Positions 6,821 through 14,163 are shown, counted from the first letter of the stretch. The stretch is 14,163 nt of DNA from JAFGTP01 sp964498725 (GCA_964498725.1 CAZCHS010000092.1:1-14163); one strand, 5' to 3'. Numbers and translations are program-made. The notes: a model not told the origin generated them from the sequence alone.

Positions 6821-9397
6821 TTATTTCATTAATAACATTTTTTTGGTAGCGATGAAGTCGCCGGCTTTCATTCTGTAAAAATAAGCACCGGTTGGTACAG
6901 TGGCGCCCATATCATTCTTTCCGTCCCAGTTCAGCGTGTAGCATCCGGCTGATAATCTGGCGGATTCCAGTGTTCTTACTTTTTTACCCAGCACATTGTA
7001 AATGGCAATCGTGACCATTTCAGTCTGTGGAATTTCAAAGTAAATTCTGGTTTCCGGATTAAAGGGATTGGGAAAATTCTGTTCCAGTTTGAAAGTGCGG
7101 GCGGTGTGGATTTCCTGATCAACCGCATTACCTTCACTGACATCACTCATGTCTCTGAGTTCGATTTTGTAGGTTCCGAAACTGAAGATGAAGGGACCCT
7201 GAACGTATTCCAGTGCGTCGCCTACCTCAAGATTTTCAAACCATTCATCCATCTTGGAAGCATCATCATCAATCAGAATAGGACCGCTACCATCATCAAC
7301 AGACCAGTCATACTGATTGGCCGCAGTTACCTGCACATCGGATACTTTTACTAAAGTTCCTTCATAAGCTTCCGAATTTGCTGCCAGTTCGCCGGTTGTC
7401 AGTTCAACAGCTGCAGGTACATCATTTCCGGTTGACAGCACTTCAATCGAATCAGCAACGATCAGCGTGTTATTGTCCCATTTAAAATGCCAGTCATCCC
7501 AATATTCCTTAACTGTACCATATACTTTAATTTCATCGCCACGACTTAAAATTTCATCGACATTTGTTACAGTGATACCATTCCATTCACCAGCACCGTC
7601 CTGAATCATGTAAGCGTCATACAGATTTTTAAAAGAGGTATCAACAGTAACAATACCACTAATTTCTACCGGGCATTCGTCAAATGGAGAATCAGCCAGT
7701 TCCCAGGGTGAGTATTGAATATCGGAAATCTGCATTTCGCCATCCCTGACAACATATCCGTAGAATTTTTTGGATGTATCAGCGGGCATCATGGAACTTT
7801 GCTCTTCTTTGTCAATGGCTTCGATGAAGTATTCAACCCATGCGCCATCAGCATTTTCATAAATTGTACCTGTATAATTACCGTCTTCATCTTCATCTAT
7901 CATATCCATTTTGATAAATGATCCATTATTCACACGATAATAAAGGTTAACTTTATCAATAACACCATTGGTAGTAACATCCAAAGAAACATTAACCTGA
8001 TCAGCGGAGCTTGGTTTCAGCGGATATCTTGCAACATTATCAAGGGATGGAGGTCCACCGCCAAATACAAGGTCTTCGACATAAAGCGGACAAAGTTTAT
8101 AAGTGTCCATCTGTTCATAGGATCCATAGTGGTGATATACCCAACCTTCGATAGTTTCGAAAACCGCACCAACCGGCGGATCAGGATATCCGACCAAACT
8201 GTCTGAATCATCATCGACTAAAATTTCACCTGAACCATCATCAATTGAAAACAATTCATAGCCGGGGTCCACATCTTTTACAATCGCATCTTTTACGGCA
8301 ACAATATTATTCCCCCATTGTTCGGCAGTTACTGGTTCTCTGAGGTCACCGGTTTTAACTGTGTCTACAGGAGGTGTTTCCAGACCAAAATTCACAATAT
8401 TGATCGGACTTGTAATAAAAAATTCTGTCATATTCGCGGAACCGGTACTGTATTCTTCAATATAACCTGTCATTTCAATCAAATCACCTTCAAACAGTTG
8501 CGGGTAAGCAGTACTGTCTTCATTGTAAGAAAGGATTGAACTCCAGGGGCCGCCGCCTTCTTCCTGGAAGATGAATTTAATACCCGCACCGGCATAGGAA
8601 AGACCAGTAGGCATTGTCACAATACCTTTAACTGACATTGTATCACCAACCATGTAGGAGGTATCGGAAATAGCATCAATCACGGTTCTCTGCAGAGCGC
8701 TATGACGAACCTGCTGAATTCGCTGAATTCTGACATAGTCGTCGCCTTCAACGATATCCCAGGCGCCACGGGGAATGATCTTGTGATCATCATAAGAATA
8801 GTTCAAAGGACCAACAACTGCTTTGACTGTTTCATATTTAGTCGGATCAAAATAATAATCCGCTTCATCATCCAACATAACTTCGCCGGAACCATCGTCA
8901 ATATACCATTGACCATAACCGGCATCGGGATTGGTAATATCAGCATCGACTACTTTTACCAACACACCTTCATAAGCCTCAGCATTTTCGCCATCAGTGG
9001 CGATTTCACCGGAAGTCACTTCGATAGGATTCACATCAACCATATTGGAATCCGTTACTACAAATTCAGTCACATCAGAAATCTGGGTCATACCATAATG
9101 TTCTGAAACCGTACCGGTGATCTTGACTTCCATTCCGTAAGTGTTACCACGGTCAGCATCATAGACCATGATACCGCTCCATTTTGCTTCAGCGTCCTGG
9201 ACAAAATAATATTCATTATCATAAGCCCATGATTCAGCTGAAATACGGCCCTGGATTGTGACGGTTTCACCCACCATTGGTGATTCATCACTATCGGCGC
9301 CGGTGACATCCTGAATGCTACTGATCGGCGTAACATCAGCATATACAAAACCGACTACCAGGGTTAAAATCATAAAAAATTTTAACAAATTCTTCAT
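6821..9397 (-). CDS. Secreted multidomain OB-fold-like repeat protein with T9SS type A sorting domain
   Basis: The ATG at 9395-9397 is preferred because AGGAGG (9406-9411) lies 8 nt upstream; an ATG six bases earlier (9401-9403) is only 2 nt from it. The product is 858 aa with a signal peptide ending near VYA-D. Three pairs of OB-fold-like modules follow, each an A unit (VGETVTIQGRI; VGDTMSVKGIV; CPVEISGIV) then a B unit with IDDGSGE or VDDGSGP followed by an acidic run. They lie at about 22-220, 238-445 and 553-755, with an Ig-like domain at about 450-548 between pairs two and three. The A units resemble the OB-type domains found before the catalytic part of extracellular nucleases, but no nuclease domain is present. 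The C-terminal 90 residues (NFPNPFNPETRIYFEIP to KKMLLMK) form a canonical sorting domain, so T9SS-type export is expected. It follows the 746-aa gene and ends at a terminator. Confidence 0.88.
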   Translation of the reverse strand: MKNLLKFFMILTLVVGFVYADVTPISSIQDVTGADSDESPMVGETVTIQGRISAESWAYDNEYYFVQDAEAKWSGIMVYDADRGNTYGMEVKITGTVSEHYGMTQISDVTEFVVTDSNMVDVNPIEVTSGEIATDGENAEAYEGVLVKVVDADITNPDAGYGQWYIDDGSGEVMLDDEADYYFDPTKYETVKAVVGPLNYSYDDHKIIPRGAWDIVEGDDYVRIQRIQQVRHSALQRTVIDAISDTSYMVGDTMSVKGIVTMPTGLSYAGAGIKFIFQEEGGGPWSSILSYNEDSTAYPQLFEGDLIEMTGYIEEYSTGSANMTEFFITSPINIVNFGLETPPVDTVKTGDLREPVTAEQWGNNIVAVKDAIVKDVDPGYELFSIDDGSGEILVDDDSDSLVGYPDPPVGAVFETIEGWVYHHYGSYEQMDTYKLCPLYVEDLVFGGGPPSLDNVARYPLKPSSADQVNVSLDVTTNGVIDKVNLYYRVNNGSFIKMDMIDEDEDGNYTGTIYENADGAWVEYFIEAIDKEEQSSMMPADTSKKFYGYVVRDGEMQISDIQYSPWELADSPFDECPVEISGIVTVDTSFKNLYDAYMIQDGAGEWNGITVTNVDEILSRGDEIKVYGTVKEYWDDWHFKWDNNTLIVADSIEVLSTGNDVPAAVELTTGELAANSEAYEGTLVKVSDVQVTAANQYDWSVDDGSGPILIDDDASKMDEWFENLEVGDALEYVQGPFIFSFGTYKIELRDMSDVSEGNAVDQEIHTARTFKLEQNFPNPFNPETRIYFEIPQTEMVTIAIYNVLGKKVRTLESARLSAGCYTLNWDGKNDMGATVPTGAYFYRMKAGDFIATKKMLLMK

Positions 9398-9403
9398 ACT
9401 CAT

Positions 9404-9412
9404 CTCCTCCTT
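9404..9412 (-). promoter_or_regulatory. Strong ribosome binding site deciding the start of the OB-fold protein
   Basis: The minus strand reads AAGGAGGAG. The AGGAGG core (9406-9411) is 8 nt from the ATG at 9395-9397 and 2 nt from the ATG at 9401-9403, so the inner ATG is the better start. The site lies in the short gap after the stop codon of the upstream gene (TAA at 9414-9416). It is the strongest Shine-Dalgarno of the window. Confidence 0.8.
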
Positions 9413-9413
9413 C

Positions 9414-11654
9414 TTATTTGATTACGAGAAATTTTCCTCTTTGTATTTTGCCGGATTCAAGGTCTTCAACTGTGTAGAGGTAAAGGCCTGTGGCAATAGC
9501 CTGGTCCCATTTGGTGATCAAGTCCCAGGCATGTTCTCCGCCGGAAAATACAATATTTTTATCCGCTGCAATATTCGCAAGATTATTAATATCATCACCG
9601 CGATAAGTTGCAGAATTGTGTTTGAACCGGTCTACTAACTCACCGGATAAGGTAAAAATCCTGACTTCGGATCGGGCCGGCAGATTGTAAAACCAGATCA
9701 TTTTTTCACGTTCACTGAATCCATCCCAAACCGCTCTGGCTTTGTAGGGATTCGGATAAACGCCAACCGGTTGGTCAAATTCTTCTGTCTGGGGTTTTTT
9801 ACCGGCAATAACATGGGTCATATTGGTAATTTTATTACTTTCCATACTGGCCAGTCCGGTGGCCGGGTCCCCCTGGTCATAGGAGGTCACTGAGTAAACA
9901 TTTCTATCGGGCCATCCGCTCTGAATGCCCTCATTGACAAACCGGTAAAACATGGTGTCTTTTTCAATAATTTTAAAATATAAAGTGTCGCTATCTTCCA
10001 GGATGTAATTGTAATAAGTATTTTCACCGTCAGTTACTTTGGCCTCTTCCCTGGTAATCAGAATAGGATCGAAACCGGTATTATACCCGATATCATTTTT
10101 CAGATCAAATTGTCCCAACAATGTCCAGGATTCCGTATTGGAAACGGTTTTACTGCGGCCGTACAAACGATAGCCTTCAAAATCTTCCCGCTGGGTCAAC
10201 GGGTCTTGTGATGATTCCGGTTTTCTACCCCAGTAAATGGTGGCTTTACCACTCTCAGCAATTATTTTTACCCGCGGTGAGGGTGGTGGCGCCGGTAATA
10301 TATAACGGTCTAAAACGCCGTCCTGATCAGTATCTTCACTGGGCTCTAAAATACCGTTTCCATTAACATCCTCACCATTATAGGCAGTCTGCGCCCAGTC
10401 AGAATTGGCATAGAGCATCTTTTTTCGTTCCGGATTATCAACCAGGGAAGAATTCGCCCAGGGCGCACAGACAACCGCAAAGGCGATATTCACTGACTCG
10501 CCGGGCTTCAAAATCCAGTTTGTGGAATCAGCATCCGGATGTTTGCCAAAAGGTCCTGCCGACAATAAAAATAACCAACTATCCGGCTCATTGGGATAAC
10601 CGAGTGAAGTGTATCCATCCTGTCCGGGCTTCGCCGGCACAGACTCCTGCATAAAATCATAGCGTTGGGCATCATCAACCGGCATTACATATTCCGGATA
10701 ATCCATATTGGAAGAAGTGGACCACACCCATTGACGATAATAAGTATCCCAGTAATCTCGTGGTACATAATCTGTTCCCAGCACTCTGAAACCGACATAG
10801 CTCTGTGCATAGCCATTATCACCATCCACATCGTATTGGTAAGCGATATCCCGTTCTAATCCATAAAAGTCATCATCGGGATATGAATCATATATAGATT
10901 GATCAAAACCATTCTGGTTATCATACCAGGTAAAGCCGCCCCCCGGTTCATAGATACTGGTGTAATTCATATTGGCAACCGAAGCATCGGCCCACAAACC
11001 GGCAAACATATTCTTAATTTCCCAGCCAACACCTTCCGGGTCGATAAGATGAGACTCGTTATAAATTGTATAATCCATAATAACGAACGCATCAGCAAAT
11101 GCATAGTTCCAGGCATAGGATTCCTGGTGAACCCGAATGCCCATAGGCTTGTGATTAACAATTTCCGCGAAATCAGTGTAATCACAAACAAAATCCTGAT
11201 GGGAAACCGCATTGGGATCGTAATATTTATTGGTCTCGATAGAAGATTTGATGGTAATCGTATCAATCGGGCTGGAACCGGCGGTAAACTCAAAGCCTTC
11301 CGCGCCATAATCAAAAACTCCGTCCACAATAGCTGTGGAAACCCGCTTCTGTCCCCTGATTTCACCACCAACCCATAGGCCGGAATAAGAAAAATGCTCG
11401 ATTTCTTCCTGTTCAATGTCTGCATATTGCTTATATTTACAGGACGGTTGATCAGGATTGTTCCATCCTTCTCCCAAAACACCAAAATTGGTAACAGTCA
11501 TACCGATTTGTCCAACAGTTGTATAATTGTTGTAATCATCAACAGTGGATTTTTTTAATGGACCGGGTTTTGTTGTTCTGTTTTGAATTTGTGAAAAGGC
11601 TGATGAGATCAGCGTTAAAATCATTAATAGTGTTAAAAATATTCGTTTTTTCAT
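9414..11654 (-). CDS. Large secreted protein with Ca-binding-like loops and a divergent C-terminal sorting domain
   Basis: The 746-aa product has a signal peptide MKKRIFLTLLMILTLISSAFS with cleavage before Gln22. The first ~400 residues are rich in Tyr, Trp and Asp (GVLGEGWNNP; SGLWVGGEIRG) and match no family I recognise with confidence. At about 426-450 lies an Asp/Asn-rich segment, DVNGNGILEPSEDTDQDG, like paired dockerin/EF-hand-type calcium loops. Residues 459-600 look like a fibronectin-type segment (ATIYWGRKPE, EGYRLYGRSK). The C terminus opens with GVYPNPYKARAVWDG (631) and ends GLYLYTVEDLESGKIQRGKFLVIK in pieces: a sorting-domain-like fold of about 115 residues with an insert, longer than the usual 80-90. 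Export by a T9SS-like route is inferred. The start has only a weak GGATAAAG upstream. It is the first gene left of the scaffold gap and sits 10-16 nt before the OB-fold protein gene, so the two are probably co-expressed. Function is unknown. Confidence 0.85.
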   Translation of the reverse strand: MKKRIFLTLLMILTLISSAFSQIQNRTTKPGPLKKSTVDDYNNYTTVGQIGMTVTNFGVLGEGWNNPDQPSCKYKQYADIEQEEIEHFSYSGLWVGGEIRGQKRVSTAIVDGVFDYGAEGFEFTAGSSPIDTITIKSSIETNKYYDPNAVSHQDFVCDYTDFAEIVNHKPMGIRVHQESYAWNYAFADAFVIMDYTIYNESHLIDPEGVGWEIKNMFAGLWADASVANMNYTSIYEPGGGFTWYDNQNGFDQSIYDSYPDDDFYGLERDIAYQYDVDGDNGYAQSYVGFRVLGTDYVPRDYWDTYYRQWVWSTSSNMDYPEYVMPVDDAQRYDFMQESVPAKPGQDGYTSLGYPNEPDSWLFLLSAGPFGKHPDADSTNWILKPGESVNIAFAVVCAPWANSSLVDNPERKKMLYANSDWAQTAYNGEDVNGNGILEPSEDTDQDGVLDRYILPAPPPSPRVKIIAESGKATIYWGRKPESSQDPLTQREDFEGYRLYGRSKTVSNTESWTLLGQFDLKNDIGYNTGFDPILITREEAKVTDGENTYYNYILEDSDTLYFKIIEKDTMFYRFVNEGIQSGWPDRNVYSVTSYDQGDPATGLASMESNKITNMTHVIAGKKPQTEEFDQPVGVYPNPYKARAVWDGFSEREKMIWFYNLPARSEVRIFTLSGELVDRFKHNSATYRGDDINNLANIAADKNIVFSGGEHAWDLITKWDQAIATGLYLYTVEDLESGKIQRGKFLVIK

Positions 11655-11866
11655 CTTTATCCATTTTTCTATTTTTCACGCAACGGAAGGCAATTTAATA
11701 AACTCAATAATATTCAAAAAGAAAAATTTAAATTAACCTTTGATGAATAGAAAAATTTTGGTATAAAATACTATTTTTAATATAATTAATTAAATAAATT
11801 TTTAGAAAATCCATGGGATATTATTAATTTGAATTATTCATAGATTTTCAAAATCCGTGGATTAAA
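11655..11866. other. AT-rich leader upstream of the 746-aa gene, up to the scaffold gap
   Basis: No ORF of note lies here. The sequence is very AT-rich and should carry the promoter for the two secreted-protein genes, but no confident -35/-10 or Bacteroidota-type TTTG/TAnnTTTG pair could be picked out. Near the gap there are two related copies of AAAATCC followed by a G-rich half (11806-11820 and 11850-11864). There is also the 13-mer TGAATTATTCATA (11830-11842), which recurs inverted right of the gap at 12223-12235. These look like pieces of the repeat family on the other side. Confidence 0.5.
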
Positions 11867-11966
11867 NNNNNNNNNNNNNNNNNNNNNNNNNNNNNNNNNN
11901 NNNNNNNNNNNNNNNNNNNNNNNNNNNNNNNNNNNNNNNNNNNNNNNNNNNNNNNNNNNNNNNNNN
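11867..11966. other. Assembly gap of exactly 100 Ns
   Basis: One hundred consecutive Ns is the usual placeholder for a gap of unknown size, so true distance and gene content between 11866 and 11967 are unknown. Hairpin-rich repeats abut the right edge and related pieces lie near the left edge, which would explain why assembly broke here. Order and orientation of the genes on the two sides rest on scaffolding evidence that is not visible. Confidence 0.97.
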
Positions 11967-12013
11967 CCATGGGTTGACACCCATGGTTATTGTGGTATGA
12001 TCCCTTCGGGATC
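11967..12013 (+). repeat. REP-like double-hairpin module, copy 1
   Basis: Hairpin A has stem CCATGGGT/ACCCATGG with loop TGAC (11967-11986). After a 12-nt spacer comes hairpin B, stem GATCCC/GGGATC with loop TTC (11999-12013). The same A-spacer-B order occurs in reverse orientation at 12123-12168. Perfect short stems with a CCTTCGG core in intergenic DNA resemble REP sequences mobilised by RAYT/IS200-like transposases; no transposase gene is visible here. Confidence 0.7.
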
Positions 12014-12122
12014 TGGTGGCTTTTGAGATTTAAAACTGGACATCTTTTATTTACTTTATCAATTACTCGTGATTTAGTGTTTCAAGTTGTCCAATCAAGT
12101 TTAGGCTCCGTGAGACCAGTGG

Positions 12123-12168
12123 AATCCCGAAGGGATTAACAATAATAACTGTGGGTGCTAACCCACAG
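12123..12168 (-). repeat. REP-like double-hairpin module, copy 2 (inverted)
   Basis: Read on the minus strand: hairpin A' has stem CTGTGGGT/ACCCACAG with loop TAGC (12149-12168). After an 11-nt spacer comes hairpin B', stem AATCCC/GGGATT with loop TTC (12123-12137). Compared with copy 1 the stems differ at three base pairs, and at each one both partners changed so that pairing is kept. Together with copy 1 it frames about 109 nt of unassigned DNA (12014-12122), as in a BIME or a small non-autonomous element. Confidence 0.7.
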
Positions 12169-12185
12169 AATATTCACAAACAACT

Positions 12186-12205
12186 AAAAAACTCCGAAGG
12201 AGTTT
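12186..12205 (-). terminator. Hairpin with T-tract downstream of the TPR lipoprotein gene
   Basis: On the minus strand the stem AAACTCC/GGAGTTT (7 bp, loop TTC, 12189-12205) runs into a T-tract continuing to 12186, the layout of an intrinsic terminator. It lies about 45 nt after the lipoprotein stop at 12251. The CC-TTC-GG core is shared with hairpins B and B' of the neighbouring repeat modules, so this may be a repeat copy that also works as a terminator. The stem is short, so strength is uncertain. Confidence 0.6.
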
Positions 12206-12241
12206 AACCTTATTCATAAAAATATGAATAATTCAGGTTAA
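12204..12241 (-). repeat. Long imperfect AT-rich hairpin after the lipoprotein stop
   Basis: An inner perfect 9-bp stem TTATTCATA/TATGAATAA (12210-12218 with 12223-12231, loop AAAA) is extended by an outer 7-bp pair TTAACCT/AGGTTAA (12204-12210 with 12235-12241), leaving a small bulge. It lies directly between the lipoprotein stop codon and the terminator-like hairpin. It may stabilise the mRNA 3' end, or belong to the repeat cluster, since TGAATTATTCATA also occurs left of the gap. Confidence 0.55.
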
Positions 12242-12250
12242 CATCTCCGC

Positions 12251-12901
12251 TTAAAAAGATTTATACTGATCGGATAATTTTGCAAGCACGGCAGAAATTG
12301 CCCCTTCATAGGATGGATACTTTATTCCGTCAACAGTCCAGCTATTGGCGTCATCAGGATCAAAAATATAAGTGGTCGTCATCTCCAGAATCACTTCATA
12401 AGCCCGGTTAAACTGTTTATTATAAAAATAGGAATGAGCCTGCAATACCATCATATCATGGTAGTCGATATCCGTTTTATAGGAAAAGACATAAGCGGCT
12501 GATCTGTCGAGTAATTGCTGTATATAGTTAATCGATGTGCTATAATCTTTTTGTAAATTATTAACGATTCCCAGTGCTGCCAGCACATCATTCAACAGGG
12601 ATGTATCACTCTGCGCTTTTTCCAGATAGGATTCAATGGTGGCAAGGTCTGACTCATCCTGCATTAACAATGTCCAGGCTTTTCCCGCCAGGCTCTCTTC
12701 ATGGTCATTTTTCAGATTCAGGGCCAGATCAAAATAGTATTCCGCCGAATCATAGCGGGCATTTTCAAAATGGATCCAACCGTCAACCAGGTTTTCTGCA
12801 ACCTGCTCCTCAATTGTCGGTGGATTGGACCCGCCGCCGCCATCGCTACCGCAGTTCATCATTACAATTGCTGCCAATAAAATAACTATAAAATTTCTCA
12901 T
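12251..12901 (-). CDS. Small TPR-type lipoprotein
   Basis: The 216-aa product has a hydrophobic leader MRNFIVILLAAIVMMNC with the presumed lipid-modified Cys17, followed by a Gly-rich linker. Asn before the Cys is unusual for a classical lipobox, though FCB lipoproteins are loose at this position. Helical repeats with TPR spacing follow: about 35-68 (GWIHFENARYDSAEYYFDLAL), 69-100 and 103-135 (ALGIVNNLQKDYSTSINYI). A further helix pair lies at about 148-175 (AHSYFYNKQFNRAYEVILEM), close to TPR consensus. TPRs mediate protein contacts, so an accessory or assembly role at the outer membrane is plausible; no catalysis is suggested. The ATG overlaps the stop of the upstream secreted-protein gene (ATGA, 12898-12901), so the pair is probably translated together. 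The gene ends before tandem hairpins that look like a terminator. Confidence 0.82.
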   Translation of the reverse strand: MRNFIVILLAAIVMMNCGSDGGGGSNPPTIEEQVAENLVDGWIHFENARYDSAEYYFDLALNLKNDHEESLAGKAWTLLMQDESDLATIESYLEKAQSDTSLLNDVLAALGIVNNLQKDYSTSINYIQQLLDRSAAYVFSYKTDIDYHDMMVLQAHSYFYNKQFNRAYEVILEMTTTYIFDPDDANSWTVDGIKYPSYEGAISAVLAKLSDQYKSF

Positions 12902-14163
12902 TTGAATAAGGTCACTTTCTTTATTTTCATGGGTTTATTATTTTTTTGTAACAATACGAAATAGACACCGCTGGGCATCATCTCACCTTTTTGATTGATA
13001 CCGTGCCAGGCCATTTCATTGATGCCGGGATTGAAATAATGTTGTTCCGAATATACCTTTTGTCCCCGCAAATTATAAACGATCATTTCCACATGTTTCT
13101 GCGCTTTCAGAATAAACTTCAAATTGACCGTGGGATTAAAAGGATTCGGATAGGTCAGGAAGTGATTTTCCGGCAGGATTTCTTCTTCAGCCGCCATGGA
13201 AGAGGGACCAAAACAAATCTCGCAATCTTCAGAAATGTAGCCGATAAACTCACCCTCATCATTAATATAGGTTTCAACCGGTACTAAAGATTCATCAACA
13301 ACCTTGTAAAAGGAATGATATTTATCCATGAATTGTTTTGGTTTATACCGCAGGGTCATTAGGATTTCCTCAGACGCGATTCCCGATCTGATTTTATATT
13401 TTTTCCTGTAAACATCCTGATGACCAATCGATTTGGACAACAGGTTGTTATCAAGTGACAGATTGCTTTCCGTTATGAAAAACATCTTGTTATTGTAATG
13501 ATGTTCCGGGTATTCCAGACGCATTGTTTCCGTATCATTCCCCATGGCTACCTGGGCGCCGTTATTGTCCGGAAATTCCACGGACATCATCAGCGTGTCG
13601 TAGGTCACGAAATTGCTTACATCTTTCATTCCAACGATCAGTCTGTAGGCGCCTTCGTCCTGGAATCTGTGGTCATCGGTCCAAACAATGCCATCGTCAT
13701 TATTGGTCAGTTGGCTGAATCTAAGATTAATATTGGTGGCCGGCAGTTTTTTGAAATTAGCACTCACCTCCTCTACCCTGGAATCAGTAGATACCACAAA
13801 ATCCACCCGTTTTGACAAGACCGGGTTGACAATATAGTTTACAAATCCACTGGGCGGCAGCGCATTAGTGATGATCAGTTTGACGCTGGTGGAAACACTG
13901 TTGTTTTGGGTATCTTCCGCCTTAAAAATGATGTAAAAATTTTCTCCGTATACACCATTTTCAGGGGTTACGGTTATCCGGGTGTCCGCATCAATTTCCA
14001 CTTTTATATTAGCGTTTGACGGGATTGCGGAAAAAACCAGATCACTTTCCAAATCGTCAGGATCACGGCAATAATCAAGTAATTTTAAACCGGTAAATAT
14101 TTCTGTATTCTTTATATATATCGTGGGAATATTTCGCCAGACAGGCGGTAGACCGTCGCCGAT
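12898..14163 (-). CDS. Secreted Ig/cadherin-like protein with T9SS sorting domain, start outside the window
   Basis: The frame stays open from the stop at 12898 to the window edge, giving 421 visible residues, so the N terminus and signal peptide lie beyond 14163. A TTG at 14050-14052 could be mistaken for a start, but the in-frame residues before it (PPVWRNIPTIYI, then LLDYCRDPDD) complete the first strands of a cadherin/Ig-like domain that continues after it. That domain ends at VKLIITN (visible residue ~100). An Ig-like segment (DFVVSTDSRVEEVSANF) follows, then a less clear region with Cys-Glu-Ile-Cys at about 314-317. The last ~89 residues, from NHFLTYPNPFNPTVNLKF to KKVTLFK, are a type A sorting domain. 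The protein is expected to be exported by a T9SS-like route and attached or released outside. No enzyme domain is visible in this part; one could lie upstream. It is coupled to the TPR lipoprotein gene. Confidence 0.88.
   Translation of the reverse strand: MGDGLPPVWRNIPTIYIKNTEIFTGLKLLDYCRDPDDLESDLVFSAIPSNANIKVEIDADTRITVTPENGVYGENFYIIFKAEDTQNNSVSTSVKLIITNALPPSGFVNYIVNPVLSKRVDFVVSTDSRVEEVSANFKKLPATNINLRFSQLTNNDDGIVWTDDHRFQDEGAYRLIVGMKDVSNFVTYDTLMMSVEFPDNNGAQVAMGNDTETMRLEYPEHHYNNKMFFITESNLSLDNNLLSKSIGHQDVYRKKYKIRSGIASEEILMTLRYKPKQFMDKYHSFYKVVDESLVPVETYINDEGEFIGYISEDCEICFGPSSMAAEEEILPENHFLTYPNPFNPTVNLKFILKAQKHVEMIVYNLRGQKVYSEQHYFNPGINEMAWHGINQKGEMMPSGVYFVLLQKNNKPMKIKKVTLFK

Noticed and set aside
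6821..9403. Extracellular nuclease assignment from OB-fold similarity
   Set aside because: No endonuclease/exonuclease/phosphatase-type catalytic domain or motif is present; the C terminus is a sorting domain.
10899..11485. Overlapping open frames on both strands within the 746-aa gene
   Set aside because: The main frame has a signal peptide and continuous domain-like sequence; the others start and stop without ribosome sites or family features.
11967..12241. CRISPR array in the hairpin-rich region
   Set aside because: The repeats are inverted pairs with different stems and irregular spacing, not direct repeats of constant length with spacers.
11655..12250. tRNA or structured non-coding RNA gene in the gene-free stretch
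   Set aside because: No cloverleaf arms, T-loop GTTCNANNC box or known riboswitch motif could be found; the structure seen is short isolated hairpins.
12574..12885. Plus-strand frame of 103 codons
   Set aside because: It is antisense to the TPR lipoprotein gene; His/Pro-rich composition and no ribosome site indicate a shadow frame.

Overview
The window reads like a piece of the accessory, envelope-facing genome of a bacterium from the Fibrobacterota-Chlorobiota-Bacteroidota (FCB) superphylum. Three encoded proteins end in C-terminal sorting domains of the type IX secretion system (T9SS) kind, with YPNPFNP or NFPNPFNP openings. There is a PorV/PorQ-like outer-membrane barrel and a TonB-dependent receptor with an N-terminal CarboxypepD_reg-like domain, but no SusD partner. 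The style of the sorting domains and of the PorV-like protein suggests lineages such as Marinimicrobia, Calditrichota, KSB1, Cloacimonadota or Ignavibacteria rather than classical Bacteroidales. The sequence alone does not settle the phylum. The run of 100 Ns shows this is a scaffold from a draft or metagenome assembly.

All eight genes lie on the minus strand, so transcription runs from high to low coordinates. At the right end, a secreted Ig-like/sorting-domain protein (start outside the window) is followed through an ATGA overlap by a TPR-type lipoprotein. The lipoprotein ends in a hairpin plus T-tract terminator. Next come 596 bases without a gene (11655-12250): paired REP-like hairpins, a 100-N scaffold gap, and an AT-rich leader. 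Linkage across the gap depends on the scaffolding.

Left of the gap are two large secreted proteins 10-16 nt apart: a 746-aa protein with Ca-binding-like loops and an atypical C-terminal domain, and an ~858-aa protein built from three pairs of OB-fold-like modules plus a canonical sorting domain. A strong intrinsic terminator at 6778-6810 ends this pair.

The left part, 6741 down to 140, is a tight four-gene operon in which every junction overlaps (20, 13 and 4 nt). It encodes a lipoprotein with Ig-like domains and a glutamine-amidotransferase-like fold, a TonB-dependent receptor, a PorV-like barrel, and an NHL-repeat lipoprotein. A reasonable reading is an outer-membrane uptake or export complex with surface lipoprotein partners, next to large secreted T9SS-type cargo. 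No enzyme active site could be recognised in any product, and the substrate cannot be read from the sequence.
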